Shown: positions 12,422 through 25,929 of the stretch, one piece after another
How the letters are laid out: the number at the start of each line of letters is the position of its first letter
How positions within the stretch are numbered: position 1 is the stretch's first letter
From: Siderastrea siderea
Lineage: Eukaryota > Cnidaria > Anthozoa > Scleractinia > Rhizangiidae
DNA length: 64,000 bases
Direction of reading: 5' to 3'
NCBI GenBank assembly: GCA_964030785.1
Contig: OZ034967.1
Location: forward strand, 49,015,533 to 49,079,532
Made by a program: the position numbers and the translations under genes
The notes under the pieces: generated by a model
What the model saw: the letters and a program-made list of their open reading frames with translations, nothing else
Database searches by the model: none
Told to the model about the DNA's origin: nothing

Positions 12422-15400
12422 GTAAGTGACGAGAACAAGTCTAATTCACCGGCTATTTTTAACATTTCTTTGAAAAGCTTAAAGACATTGGAATCAATGA
12501 TTACAGGGATCTCCTTATCAGGCGGTAACCGGTAAAATTTACCGGTTGTAGCACCGCCTTTTACCGGCTAGAACCATATACCTAATTCAATAAAGGTTGC
12601 TTTGAGCATTGGGCAATTGGGCATTGGGAAGCTATTGTTTGCGGTCACTCAAGCAAAGCATTGCATTGTGTTCCGTATGCCCAAATGCCCAATGTCCAAT
12701 TGCCAATGACCGATTGCCAAAGCAACCTTTATTGAATTATACCTAATTAGGTATCTACCTAATTCAATAAAGGTTGCTTTGGCAATTGGTCATTGGCAGT
12801 TGGACATTGGGCATTTGGGCATACGGAACACAATGCAATGCTTTGCTTGAGTGACCGCAAACAATAGCTTCCCAATGCCCAATTGCCAATGCCCAAAGCA
12901 ACCTTTATTGAATTAGGTATATACTAAGGCCTGGATAAGAAACATCCAACAGTTTTGGATGGTGAGAAAATTTATTATCGGATTGAATAATAAAAAGATT
13001 TTTGTCAGTCGTACTACGTACAACGTAAGTCTTGCCGTAGTAACTTTTCTCATTGTCCATGCGTTCGTACAATTTTTGACAGTCTTAACATCTCGACGTT
13101 TCTAAGTTCGTTAGATAATAGTCTCATCTTCTCAACGTTTCTCTGCACGTTTCTACCTTCGTGAGATGTTAGTCTTATCTTTTTAACGTTTCTCCGTATG
13201 CTAGTACATTCCTACGGTGTTAGTCTTCTCGACATTTTTTTCCGTACGTTAGTATGTTCGTCTATGTTGGTCTTATCTTCTCGACTGTCGACATTTATCC
13301 CTACGTTAGAACATTTGAAAACTATTACTTTTATCTTCTCGACGTTTGTCCGAGTGTTAGTATATTCGTAATTAATATGTTGTTAGTTGCATCTCCTTGT
13401 CATTTCTCCGTACGTTGGTATTGTCCTTATCAGTAAGGGTTTTTTAAAACAATTGACAATAAAAACTAACGGTAAAAATTCACGACGTTTCGACCGCTCT
13501 TCGGCATTATCAAGCGAAATGTTGAGAATATGAATTTGTATAGATATATGAAGTGACAAAGGGGCAAAAGTATGTAAGGAAAATGTATGAGGTAAAAATA
13601 TGTAAAAGTAGCTAAAAGTATGTGTAAAAAGAATTTGTTAAAACAATAAAAGCATGCAAAAACTTAATATGTAAAGACTAATCTGAGATCGACACGCGCC
13701 TTTGCTGCGCCTGTCTGCAAGACAAACAGGTTCAGAGACAGTTTCATAATTAGCCACTGCATGTAATATATTTTAAATTGTCGTCATATATTTTTATTGT
13801 AAATAATTTATTCACGTAATTCAGTCATTTGACTGCAAAGTGTATTTTATTAATAAACGGTCTATCTATCTAATTATTTAAAAACCTTCGCACGAATTGA
13901 GTCGGTCTGTACATTGAGACTTGGTTGACTGCCTCATTTACGAAATGTTTTTTATCCATGAACTGAGACCAAGTCTCAATGTACAGACCGACTCAATTCG
14001 TGCGAAGGTTTTTGAATAATTAGTCTTTATATAGTAAGTTTTTTTGCATGCTTTTATTGTTTTAACAAATTCTTTTTACACATACTTTTAGCTACTTTTA
14101 CATATTTTTACCTCATTTTTGCCCCTTTGTCACTTTATATATCTATGCAAATTCATATTCTCAACATTTCGCTTGATCATGACCGAAGAGCGGTCGAAAC
14201 GTCGTGAATTTTTCCCGTTGGTTTTTATTGTCAATTGTTAGTATTCTCGTAAGATATTAGTGTTATCTTCTCGATGTTTATCCGTACGTTTGTTTGTTCA
14301 GGTTTGTTTGTACGGTGTTGTTAGTATTGTCTCCTCGACGCTCTTCGTTGGTGCCTTTGTAAGGAGTTTGTCTTACCTTCTAGGCGTTTCGCCTTAGGTT
14401 GCTATGAGCTTTATCTTCTCGACGTTTATCTTAACGTTAGTACGTTCCTTGTGACAGGAATCGCAAACGTCAAGCATTTTGAAGGGTTTTCGAGACGCGT
14501 GTGAGCCAAGTGTCATGCCGGCAACATTCCACGACGACACTGCCACTCCAGGGGCCCGTTTCTCGAAAGTCCCGATAACTTCGCGGTTGCGGACCCGGAG
14601 GGCTATTTTACGAGCGCAAGGGTTACCTCAAAGATTCAAATTTTGTTGGTTTTTAAAGCTAAGCAGCAAAATTGTAAGTTGACGAAAAAAAGTCAAGCTG
14701 TTTGTGCGCTAAAAGCTACACCACCATTCTATAGATTTTGATTTTAAAATATAGCTCCGGGCCCGAGGAGTTACCGGGACTTTCGAGAAATGGGCCCCAA
14801 GGTAGAGACGGATTTTCAACAGAGCTGCTTTACCGGTCTAAAAAACTGACTTACCTGTTACCCTGAAAACTAGGGAGAACACTGGAATCATTTAAAGAAA
14901 ACCCAAAAATAATGATTGTTCAGTTTTGTTTAGAATTACTCTACTAGTTTTCTGAAATCATCAGTAAGTGTGTCTGGCTGCGGATGACTAGGATGGGCAT
15001 GTATTGCAACTGTTCTTCCCGCGGATACTGGAAAAATTGCTTAAAATTGATTATAGTTTGTTTTGGTCTTGTTGTTGTAGTAGCTGTTGTAGTAGCATTT
15101 TGTTTTCGAGAAAATCTACTTAGTTGTAATTTCAGCTCAGTTTTGACCCAAAACTTAAAATCGTAATGAAGTATCCCCTTTAAGTATGTGAATTTTATGT
15201 TTTCTTACGTTGTTTACCTGTGAAACGAATTTTGTGCCGGGATGGTGTGCCGCAACTCAAAACAGTTGTCACCATATTTCAGTTCAGAGTATGTGATTCT
15301 GTAGACTGCGAGTAGTCTCTAATTTTGGCGATGGGGATTGTGGGGCGGGCAAAATACACACGCGCGCGCGCGAAATTTCGCGGAGACGCGTCTCCTCGAA

Positions 15401-18400
15401 CTTTCGCGCGCGCGCGTGTGTATTTTGCCCGCCCCACAATCACAATCGCCAAAATTAGAGACTACTCGCAGTCTAGTGATTCTGCATGCGTGCGTCCCTC
15501 CTCCCCTCTCCACCATACAGGGGACTTCTGCACACTCTGACTGGCTGCTTAGTTACCCGTTTTTCATGAGGCTATGGAAACACGCTATTGCATCACGTTA
15601 CAATTCCTTGATTTTATTTTGTATGAAGTAAGATGAGGGTGGCCACCTTGTGCTTAAATAGCCTGATGACGCCGACTGGTACCTTTCGGAGGTTACAAAA
15701 GTGCTAATTTAAACCCTTGCCGTGCATCAACGGCCGTTCTTTTAAACTTTTAAATTTTCCCAAACTTTCCACGTGTTTGTATCCGACTTTGTAAGCGTAC
15801 ACACCTTTTTCTCTTTCTTGATTATTGTCATGTACATCATCGCGTTGTTAAAACGATAATTGTTTAGAAGCTAGAATTAACCTTGTTTACTTGTTTGTGT
15901 GCGTGTTTGTTTAGTTAGTTGTACGTTTTTTAGCCTTTGTACAGAGGTCTCTTATTTTGTCTCTTTTCCAATGCAGAAAAGAAATAGGCGACATCTGTTC
16001 GAAGGTTACAGCGTACGTTTTTAAACTTGTGTTCTTGTGGTACTGGAATGATCGGAAACGGGTGAGGGTTCTGTTCAGTGAGTTTGAGAAGAGGTAGATA
16101 AGAGAAGGAGAAATGAAGTCATGGAGGAGAGAAAGAAAGTTCAATTTTAGAAATGGTACTTGAAGAAAAGCGTCCTTACCTAAATTAGGACCATGGAGTT
16201 TTGAAGAGCAATGAAGGATTTCAAGTGTTTTTCTTCTCTTTAGGAATATTTACTGAAAAAATAGCTTCATAGTTTTCAATGGCATCAAAACAACATCTTC
16301 AAAGGGAGATGTAAATATGCACTTCCCAGGTTATAGATTTAAAGATTACAATAATATTGACCCACACTGGATCAATAAATTTCAAGATTGTCAAGATGCC
16401 CGGTAAATGTTTCCGCCTCGTTAACTTTTGCTTATTTTATCGTTATTATCGGATACACCTGATTCAACTGAACGTAGTGCCTCCAAAAGTCACGCGACGA
16501 CCAGGCCTATCAATATCAGGTTTATCAGATCAACGGGCAATACAGGATCATATTTCACATTTAGTCAGTGTTGATTTCAATTAAATACAGATCAAATCGG
16601 GAAAGCCAGTGATTGGAATTGTCCTTAAGTGTCCAAAGTTTGAACCCAAAATGGTGAGTGCTTTACTGGTTTGGTTCGCGTATTCGATTCTTTGAAATAT
16701 AAACTGATCGATAAGAAGGTAAGGAATGTTGTGAATTTTAAGATGTTTTCGTGAAGCAGATGCCATCGTTGAATTTTCAACATCAATCGAAATGTGTTGT
16801 GTAAGCGATCCATGCGTATGTTTAGGCCAAATCCGGTTGTTCAGTTGATTTTAAGCGCATCTAGTTGTCGACATTTTTCTACTCAATCTAAAAAGGTGCG
16901 CTGATTTGCCTAACGTACTATGAAATACACGAGTAGACACTTAAAATCTGACCTTGGATCATAGTTTTATAGCCTTCTCGCGGGCGTAAGTGATAGACAA
17001 CTTACCTTTTTTATATACGATATATTTTTGTGTTTCTTGGCATTGCGTTTCTTCCTACCATTTCTTGCGACTTGTGAAGATTAAAGCGCTAACCACGGAA
17101 TCGTAAAACTATCGAACAAGAGATCACGACGTTCTCTTGGTCTGGAATGGATGTGGTGACAGACGGTGTAAGTCGAAATATTCTTCAAACATTTTACAAG
17201 ATTATTACCTCGTGTTTTTTTAAGCAATTGTAGGAGAAGAGAAATAGATACTTTTAACCTCTGCTTTTCTTTCATGGCTTCATCAATTTTTCTTTCTTCA
17301 CCTATTTTACATATATGTTACTTGCTGCGCTGTAATTGGGACACATGGTGTGAATTGATAACTCATGTTTGCCATACGATTATAGAGTCATCTCCAAGTG
17401 ACAGATCGTATAGTAGCGCAAACTTAAGTCCAAAACATAGGAAGACAAATCAAACACACGAGGATTCATTTAAGTTTACTTCTAGACAGTGATAGGTAAC
17501 ATTTTGATTTAACACTTCTTTCCAGTCTAAAAACCCTATCACTTAACAAGAGTACTAAGATACAAAGCTGCACAAATTTTTACTTGAAAAAAAACAAAAA
17601 AACAAAACAAAAACAAAACAAAATAACTATCGCAACAAACAACACCTGAAAGTAGCTCCCAGGAGCTTTCATTTGAATGGCACACTTAGGATTTCACCCA
17701 CAGACTCGAAACGTAGAATCACCTTTTACAGAGCAATAAAAAGCACTACAGGAAAGTACTGCTCAGTAGCTTTCATTTGAATGGTCACACTTTAGGATTT
17801 GATCCACGGACTCAAAAGTTAGAACCACCTTGTACAGCATAATAAACAGCACCACAGGAAAGTACTGCTCAGTAGCTTTCATTTGAATGGTCACACTTTA
17901 GGATTTGATCCACGGACTCAAAAGTTAGAACCACCTTGTACAGCATAATAAACAGTACCACAGGAAAGTACTGCTCAGTAGCTTTCATTTGAATGGTCAC
18001 ACTTTAGGATTTCATCCACAGACTCAAAAGTTAGAACCACCTTGTACAGCGTAACAAACATCACCGTATTGTCTTTTCTAGAATGTGAGCCAATATACAT
18101 GGCTTTGAATAATTCGATATTTCAAATGTACTGAAAGGGGGAGCACGGATTCAATAAACGTGATTCAGCCACGTGGCTTGGTGATTCTATGTTTGTTTCT
18201 GTCACGCCAAGTGTATACCTAAATAGCAAACTGAAAACGCTAAAGGACACAAAAAACACACCAAAGCTCAAACGAACAGAAGCAGTGAATGTCCGTTTAC
18301 CTTGGATCACCTCACGCTTCTTCTAAATTTTTTGTTTCAATTTCAATATCACATGTTTCTTTTTCGAAGCTATTTAGGCCATGATACAGCCTTTAGGGCC

Positions 18401-19287
18401 TTTTGGCGTGGAGAGAATGATGATTATGATTTCGGCCATGAGAAGAGGAAATCTGATTACATAAAAACAAAATAAATGGGAATTTACAGTGGCCTATCCA
18501 CAGAGTCGTCTTTCGTCCGCTGTTTCCTGATGGAAGTGGAACTGAGAAATACTTTTATGGAAGGAGGAAAAGCAAAGAATCTGGGAAAAAACTTTGAAGC
18601 AATTATAAGAAATAGCACACTCAACCGACATAGAGAGCAATGCGAAGTATGCCAAACTTGTATTTTTGTGCATTTCGTTTTACTTGTCATCGAAAATGAC
18701 TACCAGTGAATCTCGAAGTTATTGCAGACGATTTGTGCAAGATTCGCATTGTTTACTCTCATACAAATGCTTGGTGCCTGTGCGTTTGCGTGCGTGTTAG
18801 TATGTCTTTCTGTCCAAATGGTGTACTTATCTTGTGACGGCAGCTTTGCAAATCCTTTAGCTTTGTGCATTCTTGTATCCGCGTGTAATTCAGTTGTCTA
18901 GAATTGACCGCAAAACACCGGAAGATGGAAGTATTTGTACTAGTTATAGACCACAGCAAGCGCCGCGGCAAATTGCTGTTTCTTTCCGGCATTTTCCTGG
19001 TCATTGTCTAGAAAGAAGTAATTTTTCCCTCTTTTCTATTTAAGTTTTAAGGGTGCCAAATTACCTTGAAGCGAGACTCCATAGCCTTCATAACAGGCTT
19101 AGTTACCGGGAGGAAGTGCGGAAAAAACGAGAGGGGAAAATGATGTTAAACTTTTTGGCAAATAGTCGCAAGTTACGGCCACGTTTCGTGATCTATGGCA
19201 GAAAGAAATAAACTTTGGTTGAAGTTCAAAGGAGAGAGAAAAGGAAACTGCATGCGGAAATGTTTGAAATGCCAGGAGCGAAAATGC

Positions 19288-19319
<32 letters not shown>

Positions 19320-22300
19320 GGTGAGAGGCATGTTAACCTGTCTACGATCAGCCAAGAAACCAGGGAGTAAATGTACGTGAATCAAAAACTTGGACGTCTA
19401 TTCGATGTGATTGCTGCTTGTTTTGTTTGTTTTTCTTTTTGTTTGTTTGTTTTCTGCGTTTCGATTACGCTACGTATTGATTTGGTTAAGATTGTAATTA
19501 ACCATTTTACTCCCCTTTCAGCACCAAAGAATTGCATAGTACCATCCCGCTTAGCATAACAAATAGTACCACACGAAAGTACTTCTCAATGTCTTTCACT
19601 TTCAGTTGGATGGTCACACTTAATTATTTCATTCACAAAGTGAAAAGTTAGAACTATCTTTTAGAGTTTATGGTCACACTGAAAGATTTCTTGGGCAGGC
19701 TCGAGTTAAAACTGCCATGCATAGTATAATGAATAGCACCACAGAAAAGTAATGTTCAATAGCTTTTATTTGAATGATAAGTTTTATCGGCGGACGTTCG
19801 AGCTATATTTCATGTAATTAGGTCGTTCAACTCTGAGGTTAACATATGTTAGACGACAAAGGTTATATCTTTTTACAGAGAATGGAGTAATCTGGTATAA
19901 TCTTTTCCTCCTATTGTTCTTTATCTGACGGTATCGTTTGTACTTGAGAGCGATCAGCGTTTCACACCTTGTAACGCCCATTAGCTCATAAGAGAGAATA
20001 AATTCTCAAATTCCATTTTGCAAATATGTGAGAACGAAAAGCACCACACGAAGTACTGCTAGCTGTCATGTGAATGGTAACACTATGATTTCATCCACAG
20101 ACTCAAAAGTTAGAGCCACATTGTGCATCATTATGAACAGCACCACACGAAAGTACTGATCTATCATTTAAATCACACTTGATGATTTCATCCACCGACT
20201 CAAAAGCTAGAACCATAATGTACAGCAAAAAAAGGGCAACACAGGAAGGGACTGTTTAGTAGCTTTCATTTGAATGGCCTTAGTTTCGGATATCGTCCGC
20301 GGTATCAAAATTTGGAACCCATCTTGTAATAATACCATAGTACGACTCTGTAGCTTTTAGTTGAGTGGTCACATTTCAGAACTGTTACATGACATAGGGT
20401 CTGATTCTCTGCGTGAAAGGATCTCAGACAACATCGCAAACAGTGCTGTTTATTTTCCAGTAACTGAATTTCTGTGTATTGATCATGTCCATAGAAACTG
20501 CAGCTGTTCCAGGGCCAGATGGAGGAGATCGACGCGCGGCTGATTGAGGCCGAGCGAGTTAAGGCGAGCTGGACTCCAGTGCAGGACCTCGTCATCGACT
20601 CTATGTCAGAACAGATGGATGATCTCAAGGTTGATATAAGCATCAGAGCGTTGTTAAATCTTGTTTGCTTGCGCTCGTCCCTTCTCTTTACGTTACAAGT
20701 AGTTCTCTAGCCTACAGTACCGCCATCTTTATTTATGAAGCAGAGTAAGATCAGGGAAAGAAGCAAATGTGGCCGACTCGTTCGAACTCCCTACGTTTTG
20801 GAAACCCAAGCTGGCGACCAAATAAACGAACGACTTTCTGTAAAATACTCGTCTGCCCCCCTCCCCCGCCCAAAAAAAAATCAGCTCCCCCCCGGAAAAA
20901 AAACGCAGGCGTTAGCAGTTCTCCTTGTCTTCTAAGACAGTTGAGTGAGAGGCGAATCATAGAGGTCGTGTCGTCCTCAATTTTTTTTTTTTTGCTGCTT
21001 AGACATTACCTTTCCTACTGCAGACAGCTGCTTTTGTTAAGTAACTTCACTACCTTTACTGAATTTAAAGTTTTGCCTCTTTGTATCCGGGACCTTTGCC
21101 ATACTTAACCGGGATATTCCTTTATTAACAGAATCTCCAGGAGCGAATCGCCTCTCTCCAGAATATGTTCGAGACTCTGAGCAGCACGGAGAGTGAACTG
21201 AGGGAAAAGAGTGTGTCACTCTCACCAAACCTGCAGAACAGGATTGACCAGTTATACCGGCGGTGGAAGCAACTTCAAATTCAACTGCTGCAGAGACAAC
21301 ACGCCATGCAAGAGGCCTACTCCAGTTTTGATATGTCCTCCATGCCAGGACTACTCGGTAAGTGAAGAGGACCAATGATCAAATTTCGAACAGACCCTCC
21401 TTCTGCTCGTGTGAACGCGCGCGCGAAAACAGTCCGCCGAGTGGAAACATGAAGGGCTTGTGGGAACTAAAGAAGGCGCATCACAGTTTCCACGAAAAGC
21501 AGCTTTAGTATGTAATGAGTTGTAATTTTGTTTAATTATTAGTTAGTTTAGTTAGGTTTAATAGATCTTTTTTTTATTTATTTATTTATTTATTTATTTT
21601 AACTGTATGCTGAAGGATATTTTACCGTGTCTAAATAAAGTTATCTTATCTTATCTTATCTTACGCGCTACCTGTTTTCGCGTGTCCTTCATTTTCCTCT
21701 CGATCGAACAGAAGGGGGAGACTGCTCGTAGTCTAACCATCGATATATTTGTCGGCTTATACTACGAGTCCACAATAAGCTTCATGCTTATTGGGGACAC
21801 AAATACGTGTAATTGTACTTTTTGGAAGACAGTTTATTATTCGATTTAGTTTTCTTTTTTTATCTTTCTACCTTGTTTTGTTTGGTTGTTTTGTTTGCTG
21901 GTTTGCTTTTTGTTTTTGTTTTTTCAATATTATTGCTATCGATGGTTAGCAACTATTTCTCTGTCAAATAAGGTGTGTCTACGTTGTCTAGTTTGAAAAG
22001 TGGCTTTTTATAGAGCAAGAAAGAGGAAGCACAGTTGTTTTATTATTTGTCGTGATTGTATTTCGGTGGGTGACTCATACTTTACGGCGCGCATATAAAC
22101 CCGAGAGCTGTTTTTAAAAGGAACTGGTTTTTCTGTGAAGAAAATAAAACATTTGATAATAACTAAAACATTGTTTATTATCCGTAGAAACCGTTAATGT
22201 AAGAAAGGCCAAATATTAATATTTCAGTAGTGCAATAACAAATGAACTCTTTACTGGTTTGTCTTGTCGCCCTGTAGTATTCTGATATACTTAACTTATT

Positions 22301-23741
22301 TCTCCACAGGAAGTGTTGAGCCGCCCTGGGAACGAGCCGTGGCGCTCAACAAAGTTCCTTATTACATCAAGTAAGTTGAGTTTCCTTGCTGACGTCGGTT
22401 CTCTTGCCCTAGTGCGTCTGTCTCACGGCGACATAAACAACCACGTAGAAAGGCAGTCTTTTGTTGCGTCTGTCTAGGGCCTCGTTAAGCTGATTAAGTT
22501 TTGCCCCCTGTTAACTTCAGTTAAATGTTCATATCTGCTTTGTCTTAATTGTAGTCACAAAACAGAAACAACACAATGGGACCACCCGAAAATGACGGAG
22601 CTTTACCACCAAATCGGTAAGTCTCGATTTCTAAGAAACTGTGGTATACTTTTATAAGAGAAAAACAGATTTCGCAGTTATCATGACACACTTTTCATTT
22701 TTGTCTTTTAGCCGAACTGAATGACATCAAGTACAGTGCTTACAGAACAGCGATGAAGCTTCGCTGCATCCAAAAAGCTTCCAGTCGTAAGTTCCAATTA
22801 TATTCCCTTTTTAATGTATTGTATTCAACTCACCGTGTAGGGGACGCGGTGGTGTAGTGGTTAGCGGCTGGACTTCAGGTCTAAAGCAGTTCTATGCCCA
22901 GTCCCTGCCATCGTGTTGTTTCCTTAGACAAGAAACTTTACCCACATTGTCTCTCTCCACCCAGGTGTATAAATGGGTACCGGCGAGATACCGCTGTAGG
23001 TGACCCTGCGATGGACTAGCATCCCATCCGGGGGGAGTAGCAATACTCTCAGTTGCTTCATGCTACAGAAACCGGGTTAAGCTCCGGCCGTAAGGGCCAC
23101 CTTGGCTCGTGTGCGACTTTATCGCATTCAACTCACTATTCTGACTGACTCGAAGTTATACTCTCTAGAAGGAAAGTGGTCAGTACGTTCCCTGTGCTCA
23201 TGAGCTGTTTGAGTTAACGATAATAATCACAGGAAGCCCACGCAGACTAGGTGACCGTTAGTAGTTTCAAAATAAAAGGAAATGCATCCGTGGAACAACT
23301 GAAGCGTTCCTATTAACATGAAATATTGCAAGGAATATTTACATTTGAGTTCATAATAAATGTAAAATTGACTTATCGTTGTGTTTGTCGTCCATGTGGA
23401 ATTTTAGCGAGGGTTTTGGGAGGCCGTCTATGTACGTACATATACAGTACGTTACGGAGTAGTGTGCCTAAATTTTCACAGCGGTCAAACGCAAAAAAGC
23501 AACCTCACTTCTGGTTTTTCAAAGCCTTGAAGTTTGAATCAATTCAAACGTTTACGATGCAGAAAATGTCCGGACAAACCGAACTTCGCGCCGATAAAAC
23601 TTGCGGATGACAGTTGCTTTCCACATTTATCTGTATTTTCTTTAATTCAGTTATGTCGGAAATTGCGCACGCGTCGTGCGTTTGACCGCTGTGAAGTCTA
23701 AATTGCGTCTTCAAATTGCGTGACTCTCTTCGTGACTTGAT

Positions 23742-23780
<39 letters not shown>

Positions 23781-25539
23781 CTTCTCAGTTGATCTAGTGA
23801 CGCTGACTAATGTCGTTTCGTCTTTGGATCAACACAAGCTCAAACACGCTGCTAATGAGACGCTGATCGGAGTTCCGGAAATAGTGCAGGTCCTCACGAC
23901 AGTCTACAAGAACATCGAGGTCCCCGCGGATTACACGATGATAAGCAACGAATTCTGTGTGGATCTTACTCTTAACTGGCTGCTAAACGTCTATGACAGT
24001 GGACGAGTAGGAAAGATCCGTGTGCTGTCCTTCAAAATTGGTCTTGTGACGATGGCCAGGGCACACTTAGAAGACAAGTACAAATGTAAGTTAATTGTGT
24101 TGTTTTCTTGTCTTTTTGTAATTGTTTCTTGGTCTAAGAAGGCCTGCCTCCTAAAGTTGACTTGCTCGCACGCGTTTTCTCGCCTTTGACACCGGTTAAA
24201 TGTATTATTTTCTTGGAGTTGTAATTGTAATTTGTTAGCGTGTATACTTTAGTTTTGGTTCTGCGACACTCAATTGAAAACTGCTTTATAACTTTTGCTT
24301 TATTCCTGCAGATATTTTCATGATGGTGTCGGACGAAAATGGCTTTATGAACCACAAGCAACTTGGGCTACTGTTGCACGATTCTCTTCAGGTAAAGAAG
24401 TCAAAATTAAACCTTTAACTCCCCAAAAAAGCCAGGTTGAAAAAGTGGGAAATGGCTTGAGTTTTATTTTGCAAGATACATGTAGTCAAGAACGAACAGC
24501 GCTGCAGAAAAATGCTGATACTGCCACGTCCTATGCCAAGCGCGCTCACATAATCTTGATGAGCATTTCCCAGTCTGCTCGTTGTTTTGTGTTGACTGAG
24601 TGCTTGCCGAAACATCTCTGTCACATTTTACCTGGTTCGATATGTCTTGCTGTCTGGCGCACCCTAGACAGTCTTTGGTGTGATGGCTCTCAAAAACGCA
24701 ACTGTGGTTCAACGTCGAACTTGTTTCCAAAGCCGTGTCCACTGAAACACAGTCTTGCTCTCTGAATGTCACGAAAATTGGTAGAAATTCTGCGTAGAGC
24801 TCTTCATTACTTATGTGCTATGCTACTGACTCACATTTAGATCAGAGCCACTCTGAGCTGTACACAATGTGATACTGAAGAACGTCCGGTAGAAACTTTG
24901 AATTTAGAATTACGTCACACATGCTCAAGATTTGACTCTTGAACAGAGAGAGGGTAACGAGAGCTTCAATTGATTTTTGCACTCTTCAGTTCGGATCGTG
25001 TTCGTGATTTTAGTGTTTGTTTTTAGTAGCTCACAAAATATGGTTACATTTTGCAGATTCCTCGTCAACTGGGAGAGATCGCGGCGTTTGGTGGCAGCAA
25101 TATTGAGCCGAGTGTTAGAAGCTGTTTCGCAAAGGTAACGACCGCTTGCTCATTCTTGTAAGGTCAGATGCACTTAGGCCTCAGTGATTCCAAAAGCAAA
25201 ATGATAAAGTCCAGTCCTTTGTACGTCTGAAGAACGCATTTTGCAGTTTAGACTTTGTCGTGCACGCCTTCAGAATAATGGACAATTGTTCACCGAAGTG
25301 CCGAAGAGGAGGTGAATAGTGGATAATTGTTATAGTGTATACCAAACCAGTGGATGGCCAGCGCCAAATCGTTCTTTTTTCTGAGAAACGACGAAAAACG
25401 CGCGCGAGAAATCCAGAACAGTGCCGGGAGCTGAATAGCAGATGCTATCCCTTATTCCCTTTTGTCTTATTTTCTAGTACTTTATTATTGTCCCCAATTA
25501 GTTTGTTAAAAGCTAAACACCTTGACACTTAAATAAAGT

Positions 25540-25603
<64 letters not shown>

Positions 25604-25622
25604 CACCACCACCACCACCACC

Positions 25623-25678
<56 letters not shown>

Positions 25679-25881
25679 GACCACCACCACCACCACCACC
25701 ACCACCACCACCAAACACGCTTACGGCTTGGGAGCGCAAATATGTACGTTGCGAAGAATCTCGATCTTATACTTTAAGGATTACCTGAAAGCGTTTTGAT
25801 TTCTTTTTTTCCCCAGGCCGATGCAAAACAAACGATTGACTTTGCAAAACAAACACCTTGACACTTACAGTAAATAAAGTG

Positions 25882-25929
<48 letters not shown>

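Larger units (their letters stand above)
13447..14239. mobile_element. Foldback element with nested inverted repeats, inserted in a minisatellite
   Basis: The outer arms (13447-about 13680 and about 14018-14239) are inverted copies carrying ATTGACAATAAAAAC, GCGGTCGAAACGTCGTG and TTTGTTAAAACAATAAAAGC. A second inverted pair lies at 13871-14022 (AACCTTCGCACGAATTGAGT and complement). Between the left arm and the inner pair is a LINE-like 3' tail (TAATAAACGGTCTATCTATC). The arms carry hammerhead-like motifs (see separate entries), suggesting a Penelope-related or retrozyme origin. Confidence 0.6.

Noticed and set aside
15325..15631. Open frames across the GC-rich region at 15.3-15.6 kb on both strands
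   Set aside because: They are artefacts of the palindrome, which gives near-identical Arg/Ala-rich frames on each strand.
25506..25739. Minus-strand Ser/Gly and poly-Val open frames
   Set aside because: They are translations of the (CTA)n/(CCA)n microsatellite.
25817..25861. Alternative dystrophin exon
   Set aside because: It is the duplicated start of exon 26064-26175 followed by intron sequence and a stop, with no donor needed for a real exon.
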